Positions 33,443-42,773 of a stretch of DNA of 64,000 nt are shown here, piece after piece. Numbering within the stretch: position 1 is the stretch's first letter; each line of letters starts with the position of its first letter. Origin of the DNA: JAPSGB01 sp963775185. Its GTDB lineage: Bacteria; Myxococcota_A; Polyangia; Polyangiales; Polyangiaceae. Location of the stretch: NCBI GenBank assembly GCA_963775185.1, contig CAVZIE010000033.1, forward strand, positions 124,001 through 188,000. The letters are read 5' to 3'. A program made the translations under genes and the position numbers. The notes below the pieces were generated by a model, which did no database searches, was not told where the DNA came from, and worked only from the letters and a program-made list of their open reading frames with translations.

Positions 33443-35137
33443 CTAGAAGCCGGGATCCGTCACGGGCGGCGGCACGAAGCCGCCGCCGGACGGCTTGGTC
33501 GGCTTGGTCGGCTTGGTCGGATCCGTCTTCGGATCCTTCGGCGCCGGCGCGTCCTTGGCCGCCACCTTCGGCGCCGGCTTGCCCGAATCCGCGGGCGCGA
33601 CCACGTGGGCTGGCGCGGTCTCCGCGTGGGCCGGCTTGTCCTTCTCGAGCGCGAGCTGCGTGGGATCGATGGCGTCGTCGCTGTGCGCCGTTGCCGGCGC
33701 GGGGTTGCCGGGCTTGGGCTCCGCGTTCGCCGTCTCCTGTGGCGCGGCGAGCGCGGCAGCGCCCGGCACGGGGCCGGACGCATCCGCCGAAGCGCTTCCG
33801 CGCCGCAGCAACAAGACCCCTCCCCCGATCAACCCTGCCGCGACGATGCCGAGCACGGCCCACAAGGCGCCCCGTGACTTGACGGGAACCGGCGGCGTGC
33901 TGGGCGTCTGCGTGCCGTAGGGCGTGAGCGGTCCGCTGACGGGACCCGCGTTCTCCGAAGGCAGCGTGGGGCGGAGGTTCGCGGTGAGGCTGTCCGGCGA
34001 GCGCCCCGAGGTCGGCACCGCAGCGGTCTGCGAACTGATCTCGGAGATGCTCGAGTTGAGCGACGGCTGCGAGACGACCGAGTGCGCGATGTCGGTGAGC
34101 GAGCGGCGATCGCCGGAGACGGCGTCCTCTCCACCGACGCGCTCGTCGGCCAGGCGAATCGCGTCGCGCAGCGCGGCCCGACGCTCGTCGCCGCGCGCGC
34201 CGAGCAGCCCGCTCACGAACTTGCCGACGTCCTCACGGCGCACGCGCGGGAGCGTCGGCGGGAACACGCGGTCGAGCGCGGCCTCGAGCTCCGCGGCGCT
34301 CTGGTAGCGCTTGTCGGCGTCGCGGTCGAGCGCCTTCATCACTACGTTCTCGAGCGTCTTCGGGTACTCCTTGTCGTACGCGCGCGGCGGCACGATCGGA
34401 CGATCCGACACGATGTTCTGCAGCGTGATGATGTCGCTTTCGCCGCGGAACGGGTGCTTCCCGGTGGTGAGCTGGTACAGGATGATGCCCAGCGCGAACA
34501 CGTCCGTGCGCCGGTCGATGAAGCGGCCGAGGGCCTGCTCGGGCGACATGTAGGGCGGCTTGCCCTTGATCTGTCCGGCGCTGGTCTCCTCGGCCGTGCG
34601 CCCGGCCGCCTTGGCCACGCCGAAGTCCACGATCTTCACCACGCCGTCGAACGTCAGCAGGATGTTCTGCGGCGAGATGTCGCGGTGCACGAGCCCGATC
34701 GTCTCGCCGGCCTCGTCCTTCAGCTCGTGGGCGGCGTGCAGGCCGGCGCACGCGTCGGCGACGATCTTCACGGCGATCGGTCGCGGGATGCCGCCTGCCT
34801 TGGCCGCGGCGCGCCGGATCGTCGACAGCGCCTCGCCGTCGACCCACTCCATCACCAGGTACAGGACGTCGTCCTGCTCGCCGAGGTCGAGGATCTCCAC
34901 CACGTTCGGGTGACGGATGCGCGAGCAGATCTGCGCCTCGTCCAGGAACATCTGCTCGAACTGCGGATCGTCGGAGATCGACGGCAGCATCGTCTTGACC
35001 GCGACGGTCTTGCTGAACCCGCGTGTCCCCTTCAGACGTGCAGCCCACACCGCCGCCATGCCGCCCTGTGCGAGCGGTACAAGGAACTCGTACCTGCCGA
35101 CGGTCTGCCCCGGCTGGATCTCCCCGAGCGTTCTCAT
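33443..35137 (-). CDS. Membrane-anchored Hanks-type Ser/Thr protein kinase
   Basis: A 564-aa kinase. The N-terminal kinase domain has LAQGGMAAVW (residues 22-31), the ATP Lys48 (VAVKTM), VMEWVDGE, the catalytic loop HRDISPQN near residue 150 (the usual Lys of HRDxKPxN is Ser), DFGVAK and YMSPEQ. A linker rich in Ser/Thr is followed by one transmembrane helix (ALWAVLGIVAAGLIGGGVLLL, about 418-440) and a ~110-residue Ala/Pro/Lys-rich outer tail with KPT repeats. The kinase domain is cytosolic and the tail is outside. The HRDxSPQN variant is common in myxobacterial kinases and probably active. It is monocistronic. Confidence 0.9.
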   Translation of the reverse strand: MRTLGEIQPGQTVGRYEFLVPLAQGGMAAVWAARLKGTRGFSKTVAVKTMLPSISDDPQFEQMFLDEAQICSRIRHPNVVEILDLGEQDDVLYLVMEWVDGEALSTIRRAAAKAGGIPRPIAVKIVADACAGLHAAHELKDEAGETIGLVHRDISPQNILLTFDGVVKIVDFGVAKAAGRTAEETSAGQIKGKPPYMSPEQALGRFIDRRTDVFALGIILYQLTTGKHPFRGESDIITLQNIVSDRPIVPPRAYDKEYPKTLENVVMKALDRDADKRYQSAAELEAALDRVFPPTLPRVRREDVGKFVSGLLGARGDERRAALRDAIRLADERVGGEDAVSGDRRSLTDIAHSVVSQPSLNSSISEISSQTAAVPTSGRSPDSLTANLRPTLPSENAGPVSGPLTPYGTQTPSTPPVPVKSRGALWAVLGIVAAGLIGGGVLLLRRGSASADASGPVPGAAALAAPQETANAEPKPGNPAPATAHSDDAIDPTQLALEKDKPAHAETAPAHVVAPADSGKPAPKVAAKDAPAPKDPKTDPTKPTKPTKPSGGGFVPPPVTDPGF

Positions 35138-35214
35138 GGCGATGGAAGGCTGAGCGGAGGGTGGCAGAGCATGCGGGGCCTTACAAGGGTAGGCGTCGTG
35201 TATCCCACACTGTA

Positions 35215-35300
35215 GGTCGGAGTACGAGCATCCACGATCCAGTATAGCTCCGCGCCTCCGTAGCCGGCACGTACGTAGCGCGCGATTTCAGACCTTGCTG
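35215..35300 (-). pseudogene. Relic of a Uma2-family gene (C-terminal fragment)
   Basis: On the minus strand this stretch reads SEIARYVRAGYGGAELYWIVDARTPTY, close to the Uma2 signature (K...YARAGVPEYWIVD). There is no start and no N-terminal part; upstream in the same frame is the antisense of the gamma-glutamyltransferase gene. It is best read as a decayed fragment, 2 kb from an intact Uma2 gene. Confidence 0.4.
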
Positions 35301-36859
35301 ACGCTTCCGCCACGCCGTGGATCGCCCGCACCCGACAATTCGAAACCGTGCCGCAACGCAGCGTGTACGCCGCCGAAGAACATGTTGGCGAGCGGGAACT
35401 CCACGGGAGCGTCCGGATATGCGGCTCGCAGCGCGATCGCGGCGTCCTCCGGCAGGCCCGCGCGCTCGAACGCGAGCTGGCGCCGGAAGCGTCCCGACGC
35501 GTCGCGACCCAAGGCGCGCACGGCCTCGAGATGGATGCGCGGCGCCCACACCGCCGTGTCCAGATCCGCATCGTGCTCCACCAGGTGCGCCAACACCGAG
35601 AGGATCGCGTTGCGCAGCCGGTTCGATCCGCCGCTGCCCAGCGCCACGGTGCGCCCGCCGCCCTCGAGCACCGTCGGAGCCATCATCGTCGCCAGCGGCG
35701 TCCCCGGCGCGTCCATGTGGAACCCGCGCGGGTGCAGATCCTCTTCGCCCATCAGGTTGTTCACGTGCATGCCGGTGCCTGCGAGCACGTGACCCGATCC
35801 CTCGCCGTTGGTCAGCGTCAGCGCGGCCACGCCGCCCTCCTCGTCGAGGGCGCTCACGTGGGTGGTCGAGCCGAGTGGCGTTCCAGGTTTGCCGGGGCGG
35901 CGCGAGGCAGTGCCGGCCCGCTGGGCGAGCAGCTCGGCGACGAAGCGCGGATCGCGACAGTGTTCGTCGAACTGCTCGTCGCGCACGTCGAGCAGCGTGT
36001 CCTGCAAGCGCGCGAGCGCCACCACGTGCTCCGCCGACAGGAACGGCGTCCCGCGCAGCGCGAGCAACGCAAAGCCGAGCGCGACCAGCACGCCCCCGGA
36101 CGACGGCGCGCCCATCGCCGTCAAACGGTAGCCGTCGCGATCGACCACCACGGGCTCGACCTCGACCACGCGGGCGCGCTCGACGTCCGTCGGTGTGATC
36201 AAGCCGCCGTGGCGCGGTCCGAGCTCGTCGGCGAGCGCCGCGTACAGCTCGCGCATGCGCGCGGGCTCGGCCGCCACGCGCTCCAGCGAGTCGGCGAGGT
36301 CGCGGTTGTGGAGCCGCGCGCCGGCGGTCGCGAGCGCGTTTCCGTCCACGTGCAGCGCGCGCGCCGCGGGCGTAAGCGTGACGATCGGCTCGAGCAGCTT
36401 GAATACGTAGGCGACGCCCGGGCCGAGCTCGTAGCCCTCGCGGGCCAGGGTGACGGCGGGCTCCACGACCGCCGTCAACGGCAACTTGCCCCAGCGCCGC
36501 TGCGCCTCGATCAGCCCCGGCAGCGCGACCGGCACCGCGGCGCTCGCACGACCGATGTGGAAGATTTGCGTGGTCGCGCCGAAGTCGACCTCGACGTGCT
36601 TGAAGTCGAGATCGCCGCGCTCCACGCCGAGACCCGGCGTGCGCGCGAAGAAGTCGAGCGCGCCGAGCTTCGAGCTCCCGTCGCCCGCGACCATGACGCC
36701 TCCGCCCATCGGACTCGCAAGCGGAAGCTCGCACACGAAGGCCGCGAAGGCGGCGGCGATCGCCGCGTCCACGGCGTTGCCCCCGGCGCGCAGCGCGTGC
36801 GCGCCGGCTTCGGAGGTCTGGGGATCGCCGGCGGCGACGACGCCGTGGGTAACGGACAT
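35288..36859 (-). CDS. ggt: Gamma-glutamyltransferase family protein
   Basis: A 523-aa Ntn-hydrolase of the gamma-glutamyltranspeptidase family. It begins VTHGVVAAGDPQTSEAGAHALRAGGNAVDAAIAAAFAAFVCEL and SPMGGGVMVAGDG, as in the family. The nucleophile segment is GSTTHVSALDEEGGVAALT near residue 329, where the precursor should self-cleave before the first Thr, followed by APGTPLATMMAPTVLEG and GSGGSNRLRNAI. There is no signal peptide, unlike secreted GGT involved in glutathione use, so it may be a cytosolic member with another amide substrate. The start is ATG 36859. Confidence 0.85.
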   Translation of the reverse strand: MSVTHGVVAAGDPQTSEAGAHALRAGGNAVDAAIAAAFAAFVCELPLASPMGGGVMVAGDGSSKLGALDFFARTPGLGVERGDLDFKHVEVDFGATTQIFHIGRASAAVPVALPGLIEAQRRWGKLPLTAVVEPAVTLAREGYELGPGVAYVFKLLEPIVTLTPAARALHVDGNALATAGARLHNRDLADSLERVAAEPARMRELYAALADELGPRHGGLITPTDVERARVVEVEPVVVDRDGYRLTAMGAPSSGGVLVALGFALLALRGTPFLSAEHVVALARLQDTLLDVRDEQFDEHCRDPRFVAELLAQRAGTASRRPGKPGTPLGSTTHVSALDEEGGVAALTLTNGEGSGHVLAGTGMHVNNLMGEEDLHPRGFHMDAPGTPLATMMAPTVLEGGGRTVALGSGGSNRLRNAILSVLAHLVEHDADLDTAVWAPRIHLEAVRALGRDASGRFRRQLAFERAGLPEDAAIALRAAYPDAPVEFPLANMFFGGVHAALRHGFELSGAGDPRRGGSVSKV

Positions 36860-36953
36860 GGAAGGCCTGGTGGATTAGCCCGACGACGCGCGAAGGTCCA
36901 GCGCGCGCTACCGCTTGCTTGACCGGCCGTCCCCCGATGCAAGACTCGAGCGG

Positions 36954-37778
36954 ATGCCCCGCGCTGCCATGCTGGGTCTCGCGCTGGCACTCTCGGCCTG
37001 CGCGACGGCCCCTCTGGCGCCGCGCTCGCCGGCGCCCGGCGCCGCGTCGTACACGGTGGAGAGCTACAACGTCGAGTGCGGCAAGCACGAGGACAAGACC
37101 ATCATCGAGGCCGTCGGCGCCGGCGACGCCGACATCGTGTGCCTGCAGGAGACCACGCCGCAATACGAGGCCGCGCTCCGGCCGCGCTATGCCGCGCGCT
37201 ACCCGCACCAGCTCTATCGCCACAACGCGCCGGACATGGGCTCCACAGGTCTGGCCGTGCTCTCGCGCTTTCCCGTGATCGATCGCGGCCATCATCCCGG
37301 GCCGCACGGCTGGCACCCCGCGTGGCACGTCCAGGTCGACACCCCGAGCGGTCCAATCCAGATCCTGCTGGTCCACCTGCGGGCGAAGCTCAGCGGGCGC
37401 GACAGCGATCTGTCCGCGCTCTTGAACGTGGGCAAGGATCACCTCGAGGAGATCCGCCAGTTCATGCGCTGGTCGGTACCCGGTGAACCGACGCTCGTGA
37501 TCGGCGACTTCAACGAGGAAGCGGACGGCGCCGCCGTCCGCTTTCTCGAGGCGCGCGGCTATCGCAACGCGCTGCCGCTGTTCCGTCCCGGCGAGCACAC
37601 GTGGCGGCACCCGCTCCTGGCGTGGGAACTGCACGAGACGCTGGACCACATCCTGTTCGATCGCGCGTTCCGGCCGCTCGACGCCACCGTGATCCAGGCC
37701 GGGCACTCGGACCACCTGCCGATCGTGGCGCATCTGCAGGTCGCCGCGGATCCGCGCTGGCGCGCCGACCGCGAGTAG
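36954..37778 (+). CDS. Endonuclease/exonuclease/phosphatase family lipoprotein
   Basis: A 274-aa protein with a lipoprotein signal (MLGLALALSACATAP, Cys near 16) and a complete EEP catalytic domain: SYNVECGKHE, IVCLQETTP (metal Glu), GLAVLSRFPV, VHLRAKLSGRD, VIGDFNEEADG (catalytic Asp and Asn), LDHILFD, and the final GHSDHLPIVAHL (catalytic His). It would be a secreted or surface nuclease or phospholipid/inositol phosphatase; the substrate cannot be told from sequence. The start at 36954 places the signal peptide at the N-terminus. It is convergent with the radical SAM gene (22 bp between stops). Confidence 0.85.
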   Translation: MPRAAMLGLALALSACATAPLAPRSPAPGAASYTVESYNVECGKHEDKTIIEAVGAGDADIVCLQETTPQYEAALRPRYAARYPHQLYRHNAPDMGSTGLAVLSRFPVIDRGHHPGPHGWHPAWHVQVDTPSGPIQILLVHLRAKLSGRDSDLSALLNVGKDHLEEIRQFMRWSVPGEPTLVIGDFNEEADGAAVRFLEARGYRNALPLFRPGEHTWRHPLLAWELHETLDHILFDRAFRPLDATVIQAGHSDHLPIVAHLQVAADPRWRADRE

Positions 37779-37800
37779 CCGCTGGCGCGGGCGGCGCGCG

Positions 37801-39450
37801 TCAGCTCGACGACAAGCGGCGGATGCCGCCGGGCGCGCTCGCGATCGCGTCGCGGTCGTTCGCCGCCGCGGCGAGATCCGGGTGCTGGATCACCGGCAAG
37901 CGCAGGCCCGGTGAGGGATCGCCGGCGGTGGTCTGGACGGGCTCCGGCCGCACCGCCGCGGTCACCGGACCGCGGAACGCCCGCATCAGCGGCTCGATCA
38001 GCTTGCCCGGCTCGAAGCGCAGCGCGTCGCGCATGAACATCGTCGCGGCATACTGCGCCAGATCGCGCGGCCGCGGGTGCGCGCGCCAGATGCGGGCCAT
38101 GCGGCGTGGATCGAGATAGAACCGGAGATACGCGTCACGCCGCATCCGGTAGAAGCGCGCGTCGGGGATCTCGCTCAGGTTGTGCACCGGGCGGAAATAC
38201 ATCCCGCTGCCCACCAGCCGGGTCGCGGCCTCGGTCATCGTCTCGACGACCTGGCCGTGCATTTCCGTGCCGCCGAACGGCGTCACCACGAAGAAGTAGG
38301 CGGCGTGAAGCCGCGACGTCAGCGCCATGTCGATGGTCGCCTGCATCTCCGGTTCGGTCTCCGACGGGAAGCCGACCATGAAGAAGCCGGAAACGAACAC
38401 GTTGTTGTCGGCGAACGCGGAGATGATCGACTGCACCTTGTCGAAGCGGAGGTGCTTCTTGATCTGCTTCTGCAGGCGCGATGTCGCGGTCTCGATGGCG
38501 ATCGCGACGTACTCGCAGCCGGCATGCGCCATCTTCTCGGCTTGCGCGACGGTCATCCGATCCGCACGCACGCCGTTGGGGCAAGTGAAGCCGATACCGG
38601 GCCCCCGGGCGATCAACCCGTCGCAGATCTCCATCATTCGATCGGCGTCGAAGTTGAAGATATCGTCGGTGATGTCGAAGTCGTGCACGGCGTGATTCAG
38701 CCGCAGATCGTCGATCATGCGCAGCACGTAGGCAGGGCTGTGGCAGCGGAAGCGCTTGCCCTGGATGTCATGGCAGTACGTGCAGCGGTACGGGCAACCG
38801 CGGCTCGTGGTGATCGCCATGTAGCGTCGCATGCCTGCGAGTGACATGCCGCGACGCGCGGCGTAGGCGTCGATGTCCGTGAGGTCCCACGCCGGCATCG
38901 GCAGCTCGTCGAGATCCTCGATGTACGGACGCGGCTCGGTGCGATGCACCGCGCCCGATTCACCCCGGACCGCGAGCCCGGGAACGTGCTTCCACGCCTC
39001 GCCCTTGGCGACACGCGCGAGGATGTCGAGCAGCGTGCGCTCGCCCTCGCCGATCACGGCAGCGTCGATCGCTGGATCGGCGGCCGTCTTCTCCGGCTCG
39101 GCGCTGGGATGCGGCCCGCCGGCGAGCAGCACGGCTTGCGGCGCCGCGTCGCGCGCCGCGCGCGCCAGGCGGTGCAGCGCGCGCGACTCGGCAGTCAGCG
39201 CGCTCAGCCCGATCACGTCCGGTGCGAACACGCGGATCGCTTCACGCACCGCGGCCTCGTCGTCGTAGACCAGATACGTGTCGAGGCAGCGCACATCCCA
39301 CCCGGCCTCGCGCGCCACCGCGCCCAGGATCATCGTGCCTTGCGCCGGAGCGGACGCCTCGCCGAGGTGATCGTCGATGCGCGCCTTCACGAGCAGCAGC
39401 CGTGGGCCGCCCAGCGCACGCGCAGCCGCCCCCCCAAGCAATGCACGCAT
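37801..39450 (-). CDS. B12-binding domain radical SAM protein
   Basis: A 549-aa enzyme. The N-terminal ~140 residues are a cobalamin-binding fold (ASAPAQGTMILGAVAREAGWDVRCLDTYLV, PDVIGLSALTAESRAL, VLLAGGPHPSAEPE). The radical SAM domain has the cluster motif TSRGCPYRCTYC near residues 213-220, DFDITDDIFNFD, and ETATSRLQKQIKKHLRFDK. This architecture is shared by B12-dependent methylases and ring-forming enzymes of the BchE and P-methylase classes. The substrate is unknown. No Shine-Dalgarno is seen before ATG 39450, and TATATAT lies about 10 bp upstream, so the mRNA may be leaderless. Confidence 0.88.
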   Translation of the reverse strand: MRALLGGAAARALGGPRLLLVKARIDDHLGEASAPAQGTMILGAVAREAGWDVRCLDTYLVYDDEAAVREAIRVFAPDVIGLSALTAESRALHRLARAARDAAPQAVLLAGGPHPSAEPEKTAADPAIDAAVIGEGERTLLDILARVAKGEAWKHVPGLAVRGESGAVHRTEPRPYIEDLDELPMPAWDLTDIDAYAARRGMSLAGMRRYMAITTSRGCPYRCTYCHDIQGKRFRCHSPAYVLRMIDDLRLNHAVHDFDITDDIFNFDADRMMEICDGLIARGPGIGFTCPNGVRADRMTVAQAEKMAHAGCEYVAIAIETATSRLQKQIKKHLRFDKVQSIISAFADNNVFVSGFFMVGFPSETEPEMQATIDMALTSRLHAAYFFVVTPFGGTEMHGQVVETMTEAATRLVGSGMYFRPVHNLSEIPDARFYRMRRDAYLRFYLDPRRMARIWRAHPRPRDLAQYAATMFMRDALRFEPGKLIEPLMRAFRGPVTAAVRPEPVQTTAGDPSPGLRLPVIQHPDLAAAANDRDAIASAPGGIRRLSSS

Positions 39451-39827
39451 CTTGAATCGATATATAGCAGAAGCGCCGGAGCGCTGCGGCGGACGCGAGG
39501 GAATGCGAATCCGTTCTGGCGAAAGCGACTTTGTCGAATACAATCCACGCATTCGAGCGAGCCTGCGAGGCAAGGAGATGCGGAGACCGGCACTCGCGCT
39601 CCGGCGATCTGCCTGGGAATTTCCGAAGGAAACCTGGAACGGGCCGTGGCCGCCCCGTGAACGCTTCGCCCCGTAGCCGGCGCGGACGGCGTCGAGCAAG
39701 CGACGCAGGGTCGATGCCGCCCCGACAGCCACCGACCCTGTCCCGGTCGCCCGGGTCGGATACATCGAAGCTGGCCTCGCGCGCGGCGCTTCGTCTTCGC
39801 ATGGAGCCCGTGCTATTCGAGCGCGCG
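39451..39827. other. Intergenic region, divergent promoters
   Basis: This is 377 bp between the leftward radical SAM gene and the rightward M16 peptidase gene, less GC-rich near its left end. A TATATA at about 39458-39464 could serve the leftward gene. I see no convincing ORF, repeat, RNA or terminator in the rest; short frames here have unnatural Arg/Pro/Ser composition. Confidence 0.5.
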
Positions 39828-41214
39828 ATGCGGTCGCGCCTCGTGTTTGCCGTCGCGCTCGCGGCGCTGTCGACGCTGGCGGTTTCCGCGCCGGCCCGAC
39901 CCCCCGGCCCGGCGGCCCCTGGGCAGGCCAGCGCCGCCCAGCTATCGCTGGAGCGGCTGCGCGTGGCGATCCAGAAGCGCACGCTCGACAACGGCCTGCG
40001 CGTCGTGCTCGACCCGGACCACAGCTCGCCGACGCTGGCGATCGCGGTGCTGTACGACGTCGGGGCGCGCAACGAGCAACCCGGGCGCACGGGCTTCGCG
40101 CACCTGTTCGAGCACATGATGTTCCAGGGCAGCCGGCACGTGGCGAAGGGCCGGCACTTCAAGCTGGTGACGGCCCGCGGCGGCACGCTCGACGGCACCA
40201 CCAGCGCGGACCGCACGGCGTACTTCGAGAGTCTGCCGGCGAGCGAGCTCGCGCTCGGGCTGTGGCTCGAGGCCGATCGCATGCGCTGGCTCGACGTGAA
40301 CCAGGCGAATTTCGAAAACCAGCGCAAGGTCGTCGAGGAGGAGTACCGGATGCGCGTCGCCAACGCGCCGTACGCGAGCGGGCGGCTGCGCGTGGGACGA
40401 GCTGGCGCTTCCAGGGGTACTTCCCGTACGCAGCACCCGGCCATCGGCACGATGGCGGATCTCGACCACGCGAAGCTCGAGTGGGTGCAGGCGTTCCACG
40501 ACGCCTACTACGCGCCGGACAACGCCACGCTGGTGATCGCCGGGGACTTCGACGCCGATGCCGCGATGGAGCTCGTGCATCGCTACTTCGACGGCGCCAG
40601 GCGACGCAAGCATCCGCCCCGCTACGCGCCGCCGCCTGAGCCGCGCCAGACCAGCGAGCGCATGGTCGCCTTGCACGGACGCGAACGTCACGACGCCGGG
40701 CTTGTTCAACGGTTGGGTCGTCCCGCCGTCCGACACGGACGCGCATCGCGCGCTGGAGCTGGCGTCGATGATCCTGGCCGACGGCGAGAGCTCGGTGCTC
40801 TACCGCGGCCTGGTACACGATCGCGCGATCGCGCAGGAGGTCGGCGCGTGGACGGAGGACCACCGCGGTCCCGACCTCTTCACGATCCAGGTGGTGCTGA
40901 CGAAGAACGCGAGGGTTGCCGCGGTCCAGAAGGCGCTCGACGCGGCGATCGCCGAGCTCGCGCGCCGCGGGCCGAGCGCCGCCGAGCTCGACAAGTCGAA
41001 GAGTCGGCTCCGATCGGCGTTCCTGTTCGGGCTGGAGCCGAACCTGGCGCGCGCCGTCAAGCTGGGCGAGGCGGAGCTCTTCCGCGGCGACGCGCGCCTG
41101 CTCACGCGCGATCTCGCGAGCTACGCCGCGCTTTCCGCGAAGGACGTGCAGGACGCGGTGGCGAAGTACCTCGTCAAGAGCCGCCGCACGGTGGTGGAGG
41201 TCGATCCGAAGTGA
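39828..41214 (+). pseudogene. M16 zinc peptidase, catalytic subunit, several frameshifts
   Basis: A secreted M16B-type peptidase with signal peptide MRSRLVFAVALAALSTLAVSA. The zinc motif HLFEHMMF (residues ~91-98) is intact with the distal Glu in ENQRKVVEEEYRM. Three single extra bases between 40389 and 40435 garble the expected WDELAFQGYFPYAHPAIGTM. A fourth near 40674 shifts the frame so that DANVTTPGLFNGWVVPPSDTDAHRALELAS continues in another frame to the stop at 41212. Because of the shifts one frame runs on into the next gene, which could mislead annotation as a 1,080-aa fusion. The clustered extra bases suggest assembly errors. It is paired with the next gene. Confidence 0.8.
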
Positions 41215-42773
41215 GACGCTTCAGCATCGCTTGCGCGGCGCTCGTCGCCGTGGCGTGCGCGCCGCGCTACGTCGAGGTGCCGCTGCATTTCGACCAGCTG
41301 CCGACGCTGCCGCGCCCGGAGGCGGATCTCGATCTCGACGGCCCGCCCGCATCCGACCCGATGGCGACGCCGCCGCCGCGCGGGTTCTCGCCAGCGACGC
41401 CGTTTCCGGCTATCGCCGAACGCGACCTCGACAACGGCCTGGCGCTGCGCGTCGTCACGCGCCGGCACCTGCCCGTCGCGAGCGTTTCGCTGGTCGTGAG
41501 GAGCGGTCAGGCGACGGATCGCGACAAGCCGGGCGTGGCCGTGATCGCCGGCGAGCTGCTGAAGCAAGGCGGCGCCGGCCAATGGAGCGGCCGCGCGCTA
41601 CTCGACGCGGTCGAGAGCCTGGGCGCCGATCTCGAGGTGCTCACCGACCGCGACGCGACCACCATCACCATCTCGGTGACGACCGATCACCTGTCGACCG
41701 CCCTCGACGTTCTCGCGGCGATGGTGACCCGGCCGCGCTTCGATCGCGGCGAGTTCGACAAGCTCCGCCAGCGCGAGATCGAGCGCGTCGGCAGCCTCGC
41801 CCGCGAGAGCCCCGAGTGGGCGGCGGACATGGTGCTGTACCGCGACCTCTACCAGCTGCCCGCCGGCACCCACCCGTACGCGCGCTTCGACGCCACGGCG
41901 CACGACCTGGACCGGCTGACGCTCGATGACTGCAAGCGCTGGGTCCACGACAACGTCACGCCCGGCAACGCTTTCCTGGTCGTCGCCGGCGACGTCGATC
42001 CGGACGCGATTCTGGGCGAGGCCGGGCGCGCCTTCAAGGGCTGGAAGGGCACGGCACCGACGCCGGCGGCGTTCACCGCACCGATGCCGCCGTCGCGCCT
42101 GCAGGTGCGCGTGGTCGATCGCCCCGGCAGCGTGCAGAGCGCCGTGGTCGTCGCGGCGCTCGGGCCCGAGCGCCAGAGCGCCGGGTGGCCGGACCTCGCC
42201 GTCGCCTTGCAGGTGCTCGGCGGCGGCGTCGCCGGGCGCCTGTTCCTCGACGTGCGCGAGAAGCGCTCGCTCGCCTACAGCACCGGCGCGACGGTGACGC
42301 AGGTCGCCCACGGCCCGGTGCCGATCGTGGTCAGCGCCGGCACGCGCACGGACAAGACCGGCGAGACCGTCGACGCATTGCTCGAGAACCTCGCCGCGCT
42401 CGGTTCCGCGCCGCCCCGGCCGGAAGAAGTCGAGACGGCGACCGACTACATCGCCGACAGCTTCGCCCTGCACCTCGAGACAGTGGACGCCGTCGCCGCG
42501 CTGACCGCGCATCTCGGCATCCTGGGCTTGCCGGGCGACTGGTACGACAGCTACCGGTCGGAAGCAGCGCGCGTGGACGCCGCGGCCGTGCAGCGCGTCG
42601 CGCACCAGTACTTCGACAAGGATCACGCGCTTGTCGTCGTCAGCGGCGACGCCGCGCGCATCGCCGAGCCGCTGTCGCACTTCGGTCCGGTACAAGTCAT
42701 CGATCCGGAGCATGACTTCACCGTCGAGCGCACGCTGCCCGAGGATCCCACTGTCTCGCTCGAGGTGAAGTAG
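41211..42773 (+). CDS. M16 peptidase family protein, non-zinc partner subunit (lipoprotein)
   Basis: A 520-aa M16 homolog. GTG 41211 overlaps the previous stop (GTGA) and opens a signal MRRFSIACAALVAVACAP with a possible lipobox. The family fold is clear (DLDNGLALRVVTRRHLPVASVSLVVRSG, VLGGGVAGRLFLDVREKRSLAYS), but the HxxEH motif is replaced by AGELLKQG, so it should not bind zinc. It keeps the Arg/Tyr substrate-binding pair in the REKRSLAYS region. In M16B heterodimers one subunit carries the zinc site and the other this pair, so the two genes probably form one periplasmic peptidase complex. Confidence 0.88.
   Translation: MRRFSIACAALVAVACAPRYVEVPLHFDQLPTLPRPEADLDLDGPPASDPMATPPPRGFSPATPFPAIAERDLDNGLALRVVTRRHLPVASVSLVVRSGQATDRDKPGVAVIAGELLKQGGAGQWSGRALLDAVESLGADLEVLTDRDATTITISVTTDHLSTALDVLAAMVTRPRFDRGEFDKLRQREIERVGSLARESPEWAADMVLYRDLYQLPAGTHPYARFDATAHDLDRLTLDDCKRWVHDNVTPGNAFLVVAGDVDPDAILGEAGRAFKGWKGTAPTPAAFTAPMPPSRLQVRVVDRPGSVQSAVVVAALGPERQSAGWPDLAVALQVLGGGVAGRLFLDVREKRSLAYSTGATVTQVAHGPVPIVVSAGTRTDKTGETVDALLENLAALGSAPPRPEEVETATDYIADSFALHLETVDAVAALTAHLGILGLPGDWYDSYRSEAARVDAAAVQRVAHQYFDKDHALVVVSGDAARIAEPLSHFGPVQVIDPEHDFTVERTLPEDPTVSLEVK

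Noticed and set aside
39531..42773. A single 1,080-aa M16 fusion protein
   Set aside because: The middle ~170 codons are nonsense in that frame, while another frame carries the conserved M16 sequence to its own stop at 41214, and the second gene has its own signal peptide at 41211.
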